DNA of 64,000 bases from Flavobacteriaceae bacterium PS02338 (GCA_029959615.1 JASCOD010000001.1:1612001-1676000); one strand, 5' to 3'. Positions 35,818-46,304 are shown, counted from the first letter of the stretch. Made by a program: numbers and translations. Notes: generated by a model from the letters alone, not told the origin.

Positions 35818-36561
35818 ATGAAATTACTAGAAGGAAAAACAGCACTAATTACAGGTGCATCAAAAGGAATAGGAAGAAAAATTGCAGAGGAATTTGCAAA
35901 GCATGGTGCTAATGTAGCTTTCACTTATCTATCATCAGTAGAAAAAGGACAAGCTTTAGAGCAAGAATTGCAAGCTTTCGGTACGCAAGTAAAAGGTTAC
36001 CGTTCTGATGCTTCTAAATTTGATGAAGCGGAGCAATTAATCAACGATATTGTTGCTGATTTTGGTGCTCTGGATATCGTGGTAAACAATGCTGGTATCA
36101 CCAAAGACGGTTTATTGATGCGTATGAGCGAAGAAAACTGGGACGATGTCATCAACGTAAACCTGAAATCTATCTTCAACGTAACTAAAGCTGCTTCTAA
36201 AGTGATGATGAAAGCTCGTAAAGGTGTTTTCATTAACATGAGTTCAGTAGTTGGTGTACAAGGAAATGCTGGTCAGGCTAATTATGCAGCTTCAAAAGCA
36301 GGCATCATCGGTTTTACCAAATCGGTAGCTAAAGAGTTGGGTTCTCGTAATATCCGTGCTAACGTAGTCGCTCCAGGTTTCATCAAAACCGAAATGACTG
36401 AAGTATTAGACCCTGCGGTTGTAGCTGGTTGGGAAAAAGATATTCCACTAAAACGAGCTGGCGAGACTGAAGATATCGCTAACGTTTGTGTTTTTTTGGC
36501 ATCAGATATGAGTGCTTATGTAACTGGACAAACACTTTCTGTTTGCGGTGGGATGCTATAG
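35818..36561 (+). CDS. fabG: 3-oxoacyl-[acyl-carrier-protein] reductase
   Basis: The 247-residue short-chain dehydrogenase reduces 3-oxoacyl-ACP in fatty acid elongation. Motifs are the NADPH-binding TGASKGIGRKIAEEF, NNAGITKDGLLMRM, the catalytic serine region NMSSVVGVQGNAGQ and YAASKAGIIGFTKS with the YxxxK pair. VAPGFIKTEMTEVL and the C-terminal SAYVTGQTLSVCGGML are classical FabG. It is a single gene ending in a terminator shared with a convergent gene. Confidence 0.95.
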   Translation: MKLLEGKTALITGASKGIGRKIAEEFAKHGANVAFTYLSSVEKGQALEQELQAFGTQVKGYRSDASKFDEAEQLINDIVADFGALDIVVNNAGITKDGLLMRMSEENWDDVINVNLKSIFNVTKAASKVMMKARKGVFINMSSVVGVQGNAGQANYAASKAGIIGFTKSVAKELGSRNIRANVVAPGFIKTEMTEVLDPAVVAGWEKDIPLKRAGETEDIANVCVFLASDMSAYVTGQTLSVCGGML

Positions 36562-36590
36562 GAGTGAAAAATAAAGAGCAAAGAATAAAT

Positions 36591-36616
36591 AAAGCCTTCC
36601 AATTGGAGGGCTTTTA
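36591..36616. terminator. Bidirectional terminator between fabG and the L,D-transpeptidase
   Basis: AAAGCCTTCC-AATT-GGAGGGCTTTT with one wobble pair. It overlaps the last codon of the convergent minus-strand gene and serves fabG on the plus strand. Confidence 0.85.
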
Positions 36617-37351
36617 TTTTAACAGATATTTTCCATCATTTTGAACAATCTTTGCCATTTTCTTATGCTGCTCGAAATAATCGAAGCTAGGCTTTAAGGT
36701 ATTCCAAAAGGCGATGTGCTGCGGGAACTGTTTTGTATAGCTATCGAAGTTAATCTTTGTCATTCTGAACGGAAAAATATTAACTGGAATATTGGCCTGC
36801 CCATAATTTCTTGCCTCCATAGCTAAAACATAAACTTCCCTAATTTTGTCATCCGTTAGTGGAATACAACCTACGGTTACACAATCCCCGTGGATGTAGA
36901 TATCTCCACCGGTTTTTCTATCTTTCCCAGTTCTCGCTTTGTCTACAGTATTTGGGTAATCAATACCTAATGAAAGATGATAAGTGCTCATTGGATTAAA
37001 AACATTGATATTGTAAAAACCTTCCGGTGTTTGTAAATCTCCCTCAATTACTTTTGGTCCAAGCGTACCCGATTTTGCACAAGCATCGTAAGTTTTAAAA
37101 AGAGTAAGTTTCTCCTGCTTTGAAGTTTTTAACCAAACCTCCAATTCCCCTTCAGCTTTGTAGGCATTTAATACCATTTCAAATTTACTGCCAAAGCCAG
37201 CCTTTTGCAACTCCTTTTCTAAGGATGACCACTTCAAATCGTAAGCAGTTTTTACCCTGTCAAATTCTAATTGTTGTTGCTTAAAGCTTTTTTGTGCGCT
37301 AATAGGGAAGTTCATCGTTGTCAATAAAGCAAGGCATAGTAAATACTTCAT
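36614..37351 (-). CDS. L,D-transpeptidase family protein (YafK-like)
   Basis: The 245-residue protein has a signal peptide ending NFPISAQ (residue 20). The YkuD catalytic region is at about 150-165: IYIHGDCVTVGCIPL, with H154 and the nucleophile C162. YkuD enzymes form or cleave 3-3 crosslinks, or attach proteins to peptidoglycan in the periplasm. The general length and the preceding EGDLQTPEGFYNINVFNP segment fit YafK-type murein L,D-transpeptidases. It converges on fabG. Confidence 0.9.
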   Translation of the reverse strand: MKYLLCLALLTTMNFPISAQKSFKQQQLEFDRVKTAYDLKWSSLEKELQKAGFGSKFEMVLNAYKAEGELEVWLKTSKQEKLTLFKTYDACAKSGTLGPKVIEGDLQTPEGFYNINVFNPMSTYHLSLGIDYPNTVDKARTGKDRKTGGDIYIHGDCVTVGCIPLTDDKIREVYVLAMEARNYGQANIPVNIFPFRMTKINFDSYTKQFPQHIAFWNTLKPSFDYFEQHKKMAKIVQNDGKYLLK

Positions 37352-37544
37352 GCTGATTTTTGTTTGTTATGCAATTTACAATTTTAGTTGCTTGGTTCAT
37401 TGGTCATTTGTTCACGGGGTTCATTTGTATTTGAAAATTGATATCCGAATTTACTTCATTAATACTTGCTCCCTCATCCTCTGTCTTTTTACACTTTTTA
37501 CTTTTCACTTTCAACTTAAATATAGCATCTTTACAGTTACACGT

Positions 37545-39629
37545 ATGGCTAGTTTTTTATCATTTGCTACATTTCTAACTATAATTGCTTGTTTGGCATT
37601 AGGCGCTGCCTATGCTTGGGTATTGTACGGTGCCAATAAAAATCTGAGTAAAAAACTACGAAATGGTTTAGCTCTTTTAAGGATTTTAGCCATAGCGACA
37701 TTAACGTTTTTATTGTTTGCTCCACTGGTCCGTCGCATTAGTCATACGCCAGAAAAACCCATTATTGTTATTGCTAATGATAATTCCATATCGGTTAAAG
37801 CCATACAGCCATTAGGTTTCGATGCCAAAAAATACGAACAAGATTTAAGGCAACTAGCAGATAAACTGAGTGAGAAATACGAAGTAAAAACCTACAGTTT
37901 TGGAGATAGTGTAAAGCAAGGTTTATCGTTTGCAGGCACTGCTCAAATCAGTAACGGAACGGTATTGGTAAATCAACTGAATGACGAACTACTGAACAGA
38001 AACGTTGGTGCCATCATTATGGCAAGCGACGGGATTTTCAACCGTGGAGGAAATCCATTATATGAACTTAACAAAATAAAAACACCAGTTTACACCATTG
38101 CTATGGGTGATACCATCCCGAAAAGAGATGTTTTGGTAGCCAATGTAAATTATAATAATATCGTTTATCTCGATAACGAATTTACTTTAGATGTACAGGT
38201 ACAAGCTTTCGAGAGTAAAGGCGAAAATGTAAAGTTATCCGTATTAGAAAACGGAAAACAGGTAGCAGAGCAATCTCTTGCCATCAACAGCAATAGCTTC
38301 GTGAAAGATGTTCAGGTTAAACTAAAAGCTGCTAAAGTAGGTATTCATCGTTTTACGGTGAATGTGTCGGAAGTTAAAAACGAAATTACAGCCAAAAATA
38401 ATAGCCAGACCATTTTCGTAGAAGTAATTGACGGACGCCAAAAAGTATTACTTGCTTCTGCGGCACCACATCCAGACTTAGCGACGTTTAAACAAGCCAT
38501 CGAACTAAATAAACACTACGAAGTAAGTACGGCTATCGCAGAAGAACTGGAAAGTGTAGATGCATCTAAATATAGTTTGGTGATTTTATATCAGCTGCCC
38601 GCTGCAAATTATTCGGCCACATCCTTAATTAATAAATTAAAACAACAAAAAATAGCGACTTGGTTTGTTTTGGGAGCGCAGACGAATTTGCAGGACTTCA
38701 ATCAAGTTCAAACCCAATTAAGTTTTACCAGACCAAATGGAAGTCTGCAAGATATATTTCCATATTATGAGAACAACTTTACGACTTACAATCTAAATAC
38801 TGATGCCCTAAAACAACTGGAAAGTTACGACCCACTGCAAATTCCTTTTGCCAATATGATGATCAAGGGTAACTATACAGCTGTGCTCAATCAACGTATT
38901 GGTAAGGTGAATACACAAAGTCCATTATTGTTTTTTACAGAGGATAACGGTAAAAAAGGTGGGTTTTTAATAGGAGAAGGCATTTGGAAATGGAAATTGG
39001 AAGAGGCTAAAACTGAAAATAGTTATCCTTTAGTAGCAGAGTTGATTTCGAAAACGGTACAATATCTTTCAGTAAAAGATGATAAGCGTAAGTTTAAAGT
39101 TTATACGAACAAAAGTACCTTCGAAGAAAACGAGAATGTGGTGCTCAATGCCGTTTTGTATAACGATGCTTTTGAACCTGTAAATGCATCGGAAGTAAAA
39201 GTTCAGCTTAAAAATTCTGAAGGAAAGTTATACAACTATACTTTTTCTAAAGTTGGAAACGCTTATCAGTTAGATGCTGGCGCTTTACCTCAAGGAAACT
39301 ACACTTACATAGCTTCTACCAGTTTAGGCGATAAAAAACATACTGCCAATGGTGCGTTTTATATAAATGCAGTGATTACCGAATATCAGCAGACTACGGC
39401 AAATCATCAACTATTAAATACAATAGCACAACAAACGCAGGGTAAAATGTACATGCCAGCAAATTTGCTGAGCATTATTGATGATCTGGAAAAAAGCGGT
39501 CAGGTAAAAACCATTACTTACGAGGATAGGCGATACGAGGAGATGATTAGCTTGAAATGGATTTTTGCTGTTATCTTATTGCTGCTAAGTATAGAATGGT
39601 TCTTTAGAAAACGTAATGGAGAAATATAA
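37545..39629 (+). CDS. vWA-like membrane protein
   Basis: From ATG 37545 the protein has 694 residues. Two membrane helices start it (FATFLTIIACLALGAAYAWV, LALLRILAIATLTFLLFAPL), a large extracytoplasmic part follows, and a C-terminal helix (WIFAVILLLLSIEWFF) ends it. The IVIANDNSISVKA segment resembles a vWA MIDAS motif, and GAIIMASDGIFNRGGNP fits the second vWA strand. Later segments resemble Ig-like and glutamine-amidotransferase-like parts of BatA-type proteins (FLIGEGIWKWKLEEA). An upstream extension to 37350 is unlikely because it runs through non-conserved intergenic sequence. The stop overlaps the next ATG by one base. Its function is unknown. Confidence 0.75.
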   Translation: MASFLSFATFLTIIACLALGAAYAWVLYGANKNLSKKLRNGLALLRILAIATLTFLLFAPLVRRISHTPEKPIIVIANDNSISVKAIQPLGFDAKKYEQDLRQLADKLSEKYEVKTYSFGDSVKQGLSFAGTAQISNGTVLVNQLNDELLNRNVGAIIMASDGIFNRGGNPLYELNKIKTPVYTIAMGDTIPKRDVLVANVNYNNIVYLDNEFTLDVQVQAFESKGENVKLSVLENGKQVAEQSLAINSNSFVKDVQVKLKAAKVGIHRFTVNVSEVKNEITAKNNSQTIFVEVIDGRQKVLLASAAPHPDLATFKQAIELNKHYEVSTAIAEELESVDASKYSLVILYQLPAANYSATSLINKLKQQKIATWFVLGAQTNLQDFNQVQTQLSFTRPNGSLQDIFPYYENNFTTYNLNTDALKQLESYDPLQIPFANMMIKGNYTAVLNQRIGKVNTQSPLLFFTEDNGKKGGFLIGEGIWKWKLEEAKTENSYPLVAELISKTVQYLSVKDDKRKFKVYTNKSTFEENENVVLNAVLYNDAFEPVNASEVKVQLKNSEGKLYNYTFSKVGNAYQLDAGALPQGNYTYIASTSLGDKKHTANGAFYINAVITEYQQTTANHQLLNTIAQQTQGKMYMPANLLSIIDDLEKSGQVKTITYEDRRYEEMISLKWIFAVILLLLSIEWFFRKRNGEI

Positions 39630-40240
39630 TGGATTTTAGCACTACCGAAATTATTGAGGTACTAGGAACTATTTCCTTTGCCATTTCTGGTACGTTTGCT
39701 GCGGTTCAGAAGCGTCTAGATCCTTTCGGTGTGTTAATTATCGCTTTCGTGACTTCTATTGGTGGCGGTACGGTTCGCGACTTGTTATTGGGAGATACAC
39801 CAGTAGCTTGGATGCGTGATGTAAATTACTGTCTATTGATTTTGGTTACATCTATTCTTACACTCTTTTTCAAACATCAGATTAAAAAGTTTAAAGTGAC
39901 CTTGTTTCTTTTCGACTCGCTGGGTCTGGGCTTATTCACGCTAGTTGGTGTACAAAAAGGAATTGTTTTTGGTTTAGAGCCTGGAATGTGTGTTGCCTTA
40001 GGAACTATTACCGGATGCTTTGGAGGTATCATTAGAGATACATTGTTGAACACCATTCCTCTTATTTTTAGAAAGGAGATTTACGCTACCGCGTGCATTG
40101 CTGGAGGTGCTCTCTATTTTGGTTTGCTTGCATTAAGCTTGAAAACAGATATTGCACAAATTATTGTCATTGTTTTTATAGTGACTTTGAGAATTGTTGT
40201 AGTGCGTTATAAGTTAGCCTTGCCGAGGTTTGGGTATTAA
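39629..40240 (+). CDS. Trimeric intracellular cation (TRIC) channel family protein
   Basis: The 203-residue membrane protein of about seven helices matches the YadS/YicG (UPF0126) family. It holds the duplicated signature SIGGGTVRDLLLGDTPVAWM and CFGGIIRDTLLNTIPLIF. Bacterial TRIC relatives are homotrimeric monovalent cation channels, and some may carry glycine. It overlaps the previous gene by one base, so the two are co-translated. Confidence 0.92.
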   Translation: MDFSTTEIIEVLGTISFAISGTFAAVQKRLDPFGVLIIAFVTSIGGGTVRDLLLGDTPVAWMRDVNYCLLILVTSILTLFFKHQIKKFKVTLFLFDSLGLGLFTLVGVQKGIVFGLEPGMCVALGTITGCFGGIIRDTLLNTIPLIFRKEIYATACIAGGALYFGLLALSLKTDIAQIIVIVFIVTLRIVVVRYKLALPRFGY

Positions 40241-40247
40241 ATTGGGT

Positions 40248-40739
40248 ATGGATATAGTAGTAATAATAGGTAGTTCGAAAAAGGATGGGGATACAAGAAA
40301 AGTTATTGACGAGCTAAGAACCTATTTAGATTTTGACTTGATTGATCTCGTAGATTATCATATAAATCATTACGATTACGAACATAAAAATAGTTCAGAT
40401 GATTTTATATCTGTAGTAAAAAATATAGTAGAATATAAAACATTCATTTTTGCTACACCTGTTTACTGGTATGCTATGAGTGGTATTATGAAAGTTTTTT
40501 TTGATCGTATCACAGATCTCCTAGATTACGAAAAGGATTTAGGAAGAAAACTAAGAGGCAAAGACATGTTGGTGTTAACTTCTTCAGTTGGAGATAATTT
40601 AGGAGATAATTTTTGGTTTCCTTTTAAAGAAACGGCAAGATATTTAGGTATTAACTATGTGGCCAATGCTCATACTCTAAAAGATAATGATAACACTAAT
40701 TTACTTTTAAACTTTAGCAAAGAAGTTAGAAGTCTGTAA
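40248..40739 (+). CDS. Flavodoxin-like NAD(P)H-dependent oxidoreductase
   Basis: From ATG 40248 the protein has 163 residues. VIIGSSKKDGDTRKVIDEL is the FMN-phosphate loop, and TFIFATPVYWYAMSGIMKVF then FDRITDLL is the second FMN-binding segment of the NADPH-dependent FMN reductase superfamily. A TTG at 40230 would give six more residues but overlaps the previous gene. It lies just after the TRIC gene, and the electron acceptor is unknown. Confidence 0.85.
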   Translation: MDIVVIIGSSKKDGDTRKVIDELRTYLDFDLIDLVDYHINHYDYEHKNSSDDFISVVKNIVEYKTFIFATPVYWYAMSGIMKVFFDRITDLLDYEKDLGRKLRGKDMLVLTSSVGDNLGDNFWFPFKETARYLGINYVANAHTLKDNDNTNLLLNFSKEVRSL

Positions 40740-40868
40740 GATAGGATTTATGAAATTTCGTTTTCCAACCTCTTTCAATTATACAAGTCTATCGTAACAA
40801 TTAGGGGGGGTAACTTTATTGGTTTTTAATTCTTCACTCGCTGCGTTACGGTCGAAATCACACTAGAC

Positions 40869-41369
40869 TTAAGGATAAAGAAATTCCTTCAATCTTCCGT
40901 TCTTCGAAGCATCGTAAAGTTGCCAAAGCTCCTTTGTCCAAGTTTTTTTATCGCTTTGCTGGTATAAGTAAGGTAATACTAAATTAATAGCGCCTAGTGC
41001 CTGCGTTTGTTTTTCTTTTTCTGTAGGATGTTCTAGCGAAAATTTAGTCAATGCTGCCATATACATTAACAGCAGATCAGAATCTGTATTGAAAAAGCTA
41101 GTTTCCTTTTCCTCGAGATAAAAAATATAATCGGGAGTTCCATTCATCCAATTTACCAGAAACTGGCCCGCATTACTTCTTGATTTATTTCTTTTGTCTA
41201 TTGGATTTTTAAAAAGGTAGTCTATTACTTTGGAAACTGTAGGCTCAGCATGTTTATAGCTGGCTTGGCTATTTAGCTTTATTGATTTGAGGTTGGGGAG
41301 TTCTTGCCCGTAAGCTGATCCAGCTTTAATAGAAAAGAGAAGGAAAAAGACAAGAATGGTTTTCCTCAT
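40869..41369 (-). CDS. Hypothetical exported protein
   Basis: The 166-residue protein begins with a clear signal peptide (ILVFFLLFSIKAGSAYGQ) and continues as a mainly helical domain (VSKVIDYLFKNPIDKRNKSR, LLLMYMAALTKFSLEHPTEK). I do not recognise the family. It begins 40 bases after the DivIC gene, so it is probably co-transcribed with it. Predicted periplasmic location. Confidence 0.7.
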   Translation of the reverse strand: MRKTILVFFLLFSIKAGSAYGQELPNLKSIKLNSQASYKHAEPTVSKVIDYLFKNPIDKRNKSRSNAGQFLVNWMNGTPDYIFYLEEKETSFFNTDSDLLLMYMAALTKFSLEHPTEKEKQTQALGAINLVLPYLYQQSDKKTWTKELWQLYDASKNGRLKEFLYP

Positions 41370-41409
41370 GGGAGCAATCTTTATTTCAAACTAAAATAGT
41401 AAAAAGAAG

Positions 41410-41709
41410 CTATTTTTTCTCTTCTTCTTTTACGATTACGAAGACATCTTCATTAGCCTTCTTCATGAAATATTTTTCTCTAGCAAATTTTTCAGCACTA
41501 TTTAAATTACTATCTAATTCCTTTAGGTCTTTCTTCACCAAAGCAATTTCCTTTGTGTAAAAATCTTTTTCTTGCTGTAATTTGTTTACCTGAACACTAT
41601 ATTCATATTGTGCAATGATGTCGTTTTTATCGAAAAAAAGCATCCAAACGGCAAATGCAGCAATAGCGAGGAAATATTTGTTGCGAAAAAGATCTAGTAG
41701 TCGTTTCAT
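41410..41709 (-). CDS. Septum formation initiator family protein (FtsB/DivIC)
   Basis: From ATG 41709 the protein has 99 residues: a short cytosolic tail, one membrane helix (FLAIAAFAVWMLFF), then a coiled coil (YEYSVQVNKLQQEKDFYTKE) and the family end AREKYFMKKANEDVFVIVKE. FtsB/DivIC proteins bridge division proteins at the septum. It is downstream of eno on the same strand, an arrangement also seen in other bacteria. A TTG at 41718 would add three residues. Confidence 0.9.
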   Translation of the reverse strand: MKRLLDLFRNKYFLAIAAFAVWMLFFDKNDIIAQYEYSVQVNKLQQEKDFYTKEIALVKKDLKELDSNLNSAEKFAREKYFMKKANEDVFVIVKEEEKK

Positions 41710-41786
41710 TAAAATCAAAAGTAGAAATTAAAAAATCAAAAGTAAGCAAGCAGCTTACATTTAATCTTTAACCGGTCTAAAATAAA

Positions 41787-41817
41787 AACATCCGAAGTTT
41801 TTAAATCTTCGGATGTT
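41787..41817 (-). terminator. Terminator of eno
   Basis: Perfect 11-base stem AACATCCGAAG with CTTCGGATGTT around a 9-base loop. On the minus strand it is followed by TTTTTATTTT. Confidence 0.85.
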
Positions 41818-41839
41818 CTGCAAATGTATTTTATTAACA

Positions 41840-41921
41840 CCCCAAACCTCTAAAGGGGTCTGTATGATGTTTAAGTATTTATTTACCTCATTTGTGATGT
41901 TGGTAAAGTTTCCTTTAGGGG

Positions 41922-41924
<3 letters not shown>
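41840..41924. repeat. Degenerate copy of the CCCCAAACCCCTAAAGGGG palindromic repeat
   Basis: CCCCAAACCTCTAAAGGGGT (41840-41859) and TCCTTTAGGGGTTA (41911-41924) are inverted arms; the right one overlaps the eno stop. Two better copies are at 47717-47794 and 51022-51118. Confidence 0.65.
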
Positions 41925-43298
<1,374 letters not shown>

Positions 43299-43361
43299 TT
43301 AAACTTAAGGAATCAATTGATTATTTTTTTGTTAAGAGGGTCGTGGAGACAGAAAATAAAA

Positions 43362-43387
43362 AGGCAGTTACACTAGGTGAACTGCCT
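43362..43387 (-). terminator. Orphan terminator-like hairpin upstream of eno
   Basis: AGGCAGTT and AACTGCCT form an 8-base stem extended by CAC/GTG. On the minus strand it is followed by TTTTTATTTT. No minus-strand gene precedes it, so it may end a small RNA. The surrounding 428-base gap also holds a 12-base palindrome (CGTTTATAAACG, 43550-43561) and a short CCGC-CCTA-GCGG hairpin with a T-run at 43578-43595 on the plus strand. Confidence 0.5.
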
Positions 43388-43645
43388 CTTCATAGGTACT
43401 TGATAATTTCTTTGGATTGCTGACGTTGAAGTGTTATCTAATGAGGAGTTTTACCTTGCAGCTTTCCTTCTTAATCCTGCCTTAATAGTAGCTACGGAGC
43501 TATCATGTAACAAAAGTCGTTATCTGAGCAATATTATTCGTATATTAACCGTTTATAAACGTTTATATTCGAGTAAACCGCCCTAGCGGCTTTTTCCAAA
43601 GAAATTTATTTGTAGTTTTAGTCAGTACAAGCCGATAAAAAGCCT

Positions 43646-43993
43646 ATGAGTCGATTTTGCTTAGATTGCCACGCCGAGATTAAAGGGCGTGCGGATAAGA
43701 AGTTTTGTGATGATCAATGCAGAAATAATTACAATAACAAACGTAAGAGTGAAGATGGAGTTTCCGTTAAAAAGATTAACCAAATCTTAAACAGAAACAG
43801 GAGATTGTTGAAAGAAGAAAGTAATAATGGTAATCGTAGCGTAAAGAAAGATAGCCTGGCCAAAAGAGGCTTTGATTTTGACTATCATACACATTATTAT
43901 TTAGCGGATACGGGGAATGTATATGTTTTCTGTTATGAATATGGATATATGTTCACCCAAAATGATGAGGTGTTATTGCTAAAAAAGGAATAA
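43646..43993 (+). CDS. Small zinc-ribbon protein
   Basis: The 115-residue protein has an N-terminal CLDCHAEIKGRADKKFCDDQ and CRNNYNN pattern, four cysteines arranged as a zinc ribbon of the DUF2116 type. A basic middle part (QILNRNRRLLKEE) and a C-terminal segment (YYLADTGNVYVFCYEYGYMF) follow. Similar proteins are common in Bacteroidetes and may bind nucleic acid, but none that I know has an assigned role. It precedes the YeeE pair by 45 bases. Confidence 0.75.
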   Translation: MSRFCLDCHAEIKGRADKKFCDDQCRNNYNNKRKSEDGVSVKKINQILNRNRRLLKEESNNGNRSVKKDSLAKRGFDFDYHTHYYLADTGNVYVFCYEYGYMFTQNDEVLLLKKE

Positions 43994-44012
43994 ACGATAT
44001 GCAATGCTTTTC

Positions 44013-44020
44013 TAACTTTG
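44013..44020 (+). promoter_or_regulatory. -7 promoter element for the YeeE/YedE operon
   Basis: TAACTTTG matches TAnnTTTG and lies 18 bases before ATG 44039. It overlaps the alternative TTG start at 44018, which is therefore unlikely. Confidence 0.55.
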
Positions 44021-44038
44021 GTAGAAATTACATTGCAT

Positions 44039-44602
44039 ATGTTAGAATTTATAAAACAACCTTGGCCTTGGTATATAGCAGGGCCATTAATTGGGCTTAC
44101 AGTGCCCATTTTGTTGCTTATTGGTAATAAGTCATTTGGCATTAGTTCTTCTTTGAGGCATATTTGTGCCGCATGTATCCCTGCCAACATCCCTTTCTTT
44201 AAGTACGATTGGAAAAAAGAGGCATGGAATCTATTTTTTGTACTTGGTATTTTTTTAGGTGGAGTAATTGCTGCTCAGTTTTTAGCAAATCCAAATCCGA
44301 TAAAGGTAAATCCTACGTTAGTAAACGAATTGACTAATTACGGAATTGTTAATTATGATAATTTAGTGCCAATAGACGTAATGAATTGGGCTTCTTTGCT
44401 CACTTTACGTGGGTTTTTACTAATGGTAGTTGGTGGGTTCTTAGTTGGTTTTGGTACACGTTATGCCGGTGGTTGTACCAGTGGTCATGCCATTATGGGA
44501 CTATCTAATTTGCAGTGGCCGTCTCTGGTTGCAACTGTTTGTTTTATGATTGGAGGTTTTGTGATGGCCAATCTTTTATTACCAATCATCTTATCGTTAT
44601 AA
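44039..44602 (+). CDS. YeeE/YedE family transporter, first half
   Basis: From ATG 44039 the protein has 187 residues and several membrane helices. The motifs GFGTRYAGGCTSGHAIMGLS and LRHICAACIPANIPF carry the cysteines typical of YeeE/YedE (DUF395) sulfur transporters, which import thiosulfate or other sulfur species. The next gene is the second half of this split transporter, three bases downstream. A role in sulfur uptake is inferred from the family. Confidence 0.9.
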   Translation: MLEFIKQPWPWYIAGPLIGLTVPILLLIGNKSFGISSSLRHICAACIPANIPFFKYDWKKEAWNLFFVLGIFLGGVIAAQFLANPNPIKVNPTLVNELTNYGIVNYDNLVPIDVMNWASLLTLRGFLLMVVGGFLVGFGTRYAGGCTSGHAIMGLSNLQWPSLVATVCFMIGGFVMANLLLPIILSL

Positions 44603-44605
44603 GTT

Positions 44606-45040
44606 ATGGAGAATAGAAATGTCAACTGGCTTGCCAATTTAAAGTATCTATTCGTAGGTACATTATTCGGAATTGTTTTTGTAAAAGCTGAGATTGTAAG
44701 TTGGTTTCGGATTCAAGAAATGTTTAGGCTGCAATCGTTCCATATGTATGGAGTTATAGGAAGCGCTGTTTTGGTAGGTATGATAGCTGTGTTTTTAATT
44801 AAGAAATTCGAGATAAAAACAATTAATGGCGAGCCGATTACCTTGCAGCCCAAGCAATTTAATAAAGGTCAGATCTATGGTGGATTGCTTTTTGGGTTTG
44901 GTTGGGCAATGACTGGAGCCTGTCCTGGACCGTTGTTCGCACAAATTGGAGTAGGGGCAACTGTAATAGTTGTAACGTTGTTAAGTGCAATTTTAGGCAC
45001 TTGGTTTTATGGATTAATTAAAGGTAAACTGCCGAATTAA
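44606..45040 (+). CDS. YeeE/YedE family transporter, second half (DUF6691)
   Basis: This 144-residue membrane protein has the matching YeeE motif GFGWAMTGACPGPLFAQIG near residue 95 with its conserved Cys, and about four helices. In this family the two halves pair to make one transporter. It directly follows the first half and abuts the SDR gene, whose ATG immediately follows the stop codon. Confidence 0.9.
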   Translation: MENRNVNWLANLKYLFVGTLFGIVFVKAEIVSWFRIQEMFRLQSFHMYGVIGSAVLVGMIAVFLIKKFEIKTINGEPITLQPKQFNKGQIYGGLLFGFGWAMTGACPGPLFAQIGVGATVIVVTLLSAILGTWFYGLIKGKLPN

Positions 45041-45778
45041 ATGGAAGAAGTATTAATTATTACTGGAGGAAGCAAAGGTATAGGAAGTGGTATTATTGCC
45101 GCTTACCTGTCGAACGGAGTAAAGGTGTTCTCTATTTCAAGAACGATAAATGCAGAACTAAGTAAAGCTGGAGTAACACAGATAGCGTTGGATTTGACCC
45201 AGATTGATAAAATAGAAGCTGAATTAATTGGAACTTTCAGTCTACTGGATAAAAACGAAATTTCTAAAGTTACCTTGATCAATAATGCTGGTGCTTTGGG
45301 TAGGATTGGTCCTCTATATAAGTTGGATGCAGTAACTATAGAAAAAACAATTCAGTTAAATACTACCGTTCCCTTTGTACTTAGCTCATTGTTTATTAAT
45401 TATTTTAAAGATTGGAAATCGAAGAAATCAATTATTAATATCACTTCTGGTGCTGCGTTAAAGCCTTATTTTGGCTGGTCGGTATATTGTAGCAGTAAAG
45501 CGGCCATAAATATGTTAACTCAAACCATTGCGGTAGAACAAGCAGATGTTGAAAATGGTGTAAAAGCTTTAGCTATTGCTCCAGGTGTTGTAAATACCGA
45601 TATGCAGGCTGAAATTCGTCGAAGCAATAAAGGTGACTTTAAAGATATAGAACGGTTTATTTCGCTAAAAAAAGATGGGGCATTAAATGACACTGTAACG
45701 GTAGGTAGAAAAATATATGAAATGGATCACGATGATAGTTTACAAAGTGGTTCAATTTTAAGGGTGGAAAGTAATTAA
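45041..45778 (+). CDS. SDR family oxidoreductase, sepiapterin/benzil reductase-like
   Basis: The 245-residue classical short-chain dehydrogenase has TGGSKGIGSGIIAAYL (NADP binding), LINNAGALGRIGP, INITSGAALKPYFGW with the catalytic serine, and YCSSKAAINMLTQT with the YxxxK pair. The overall pattern is close to sepiapterin reductase or (S)-benzoin-forming benzil reductase. It starts immediately after the YeeE stop. Substrate unknown. Confidence 0.85.
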   Translation: MEEVLIITGGSKGIGSGIIAAYLSNGVKVFSISRTINAELSKAGVTQIALDLTQIDKIEAELIGTFSLLDKNEISKVTLINNAGALGRIGPLYKLDAVTIEKTIQLNTTVPFVLSSLFINYFKDWKSKKSIINITSGAALKPYFGWSVYCSSKAAINMLTQTIAVEQADVENGVKALAIAPGVVNTDMQAEIRRSNKGDFKDIERFISLKKDGALNDTVTVGRKIYEMDHDDSLQSGSILRVESN

Positions 45779-45842
45779 TATACCACTCGAAACATTTTTT
45801 GGATTTAGATGTTCTTTTAAGCAACTAAAATTAGATGATAAA

Positions 45843-46304
45843 ATGAAAGCCATTTGGATGTTAATTATTTCCGTGTGTTTGTTTGGATGTGAGCAAAGAA
45901 CCAGGGTTACTGGAGAAAAAGATAAGTCGGATACCACTGCGGGAAAAATCCCAGTTGCAGAGCAAACATGTTACACTTACATTAAAGGAAAGGATACCGC
46001 ACGGTTAAGCTTAATCACTACCGGAATTGTTTCTACTGGTGAATTAGATTATAAGTGGTTTGAAAAGGATAAGAATATGGGAGCCATTGAGGGGGAAATG
46101 CATGGTGATACATTAATTGCCAATTATACCTTTAGTTCTGAAGGAAAGCAATCAGTACGTCAAGTTGTATTTCTTAAAAAGGGTGACCAATTTTTGGAAG
46201 GCTTTGGTGATGTGGAGGAGAAAAACGGAAAAACCCAATTCAAAGATTTGAAGAAATTGGATTTTAGTCAGCCTATAACTTTTGAAAAGGTTGCTTGTAA
46301 GTAG
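45843..46304 (+). CDS. Hypothetical lipoprotein
   Basis: The 153-residue protein has a lipoprotein signal (MLIISVCLFGC, Cys16) followed by a charged linker and a beta-rich domain (ACYTYIKGKDTA-type pattern, GELDYKWFEKDKNMGAIEGE, DTLIANYTFSSEGKQSVRQV). I do not recognise a named family, though similar small lipoproteins are widespread in Bacteroidetes. It is probably attached to a membrane. Its neighbours give no clue. Confidence 0.75.
   Translation: MKAIWMLIISVCLFGCEQRTRVTGEKDKSDTTAGKIPVAEQTCYTYIKGKDTARLSLITTGIVSTGELDYKWFEKDKNMGAIEGEMHGDTLIANYTFSSEGKQSVRQVVFLKKGDQFLEGFGDVEEKNGKTQFKDLKKLDFSQPITFEKVACK

Noticed and set aside
37350..37544. Long N-terminal extension of the vWA-like protein
   Set aside because: It reads through AT-rich intergenic DNA and starts one base inside the divergent transpeptidase start; MASFLSF at 37545 gives a normal membrane start.
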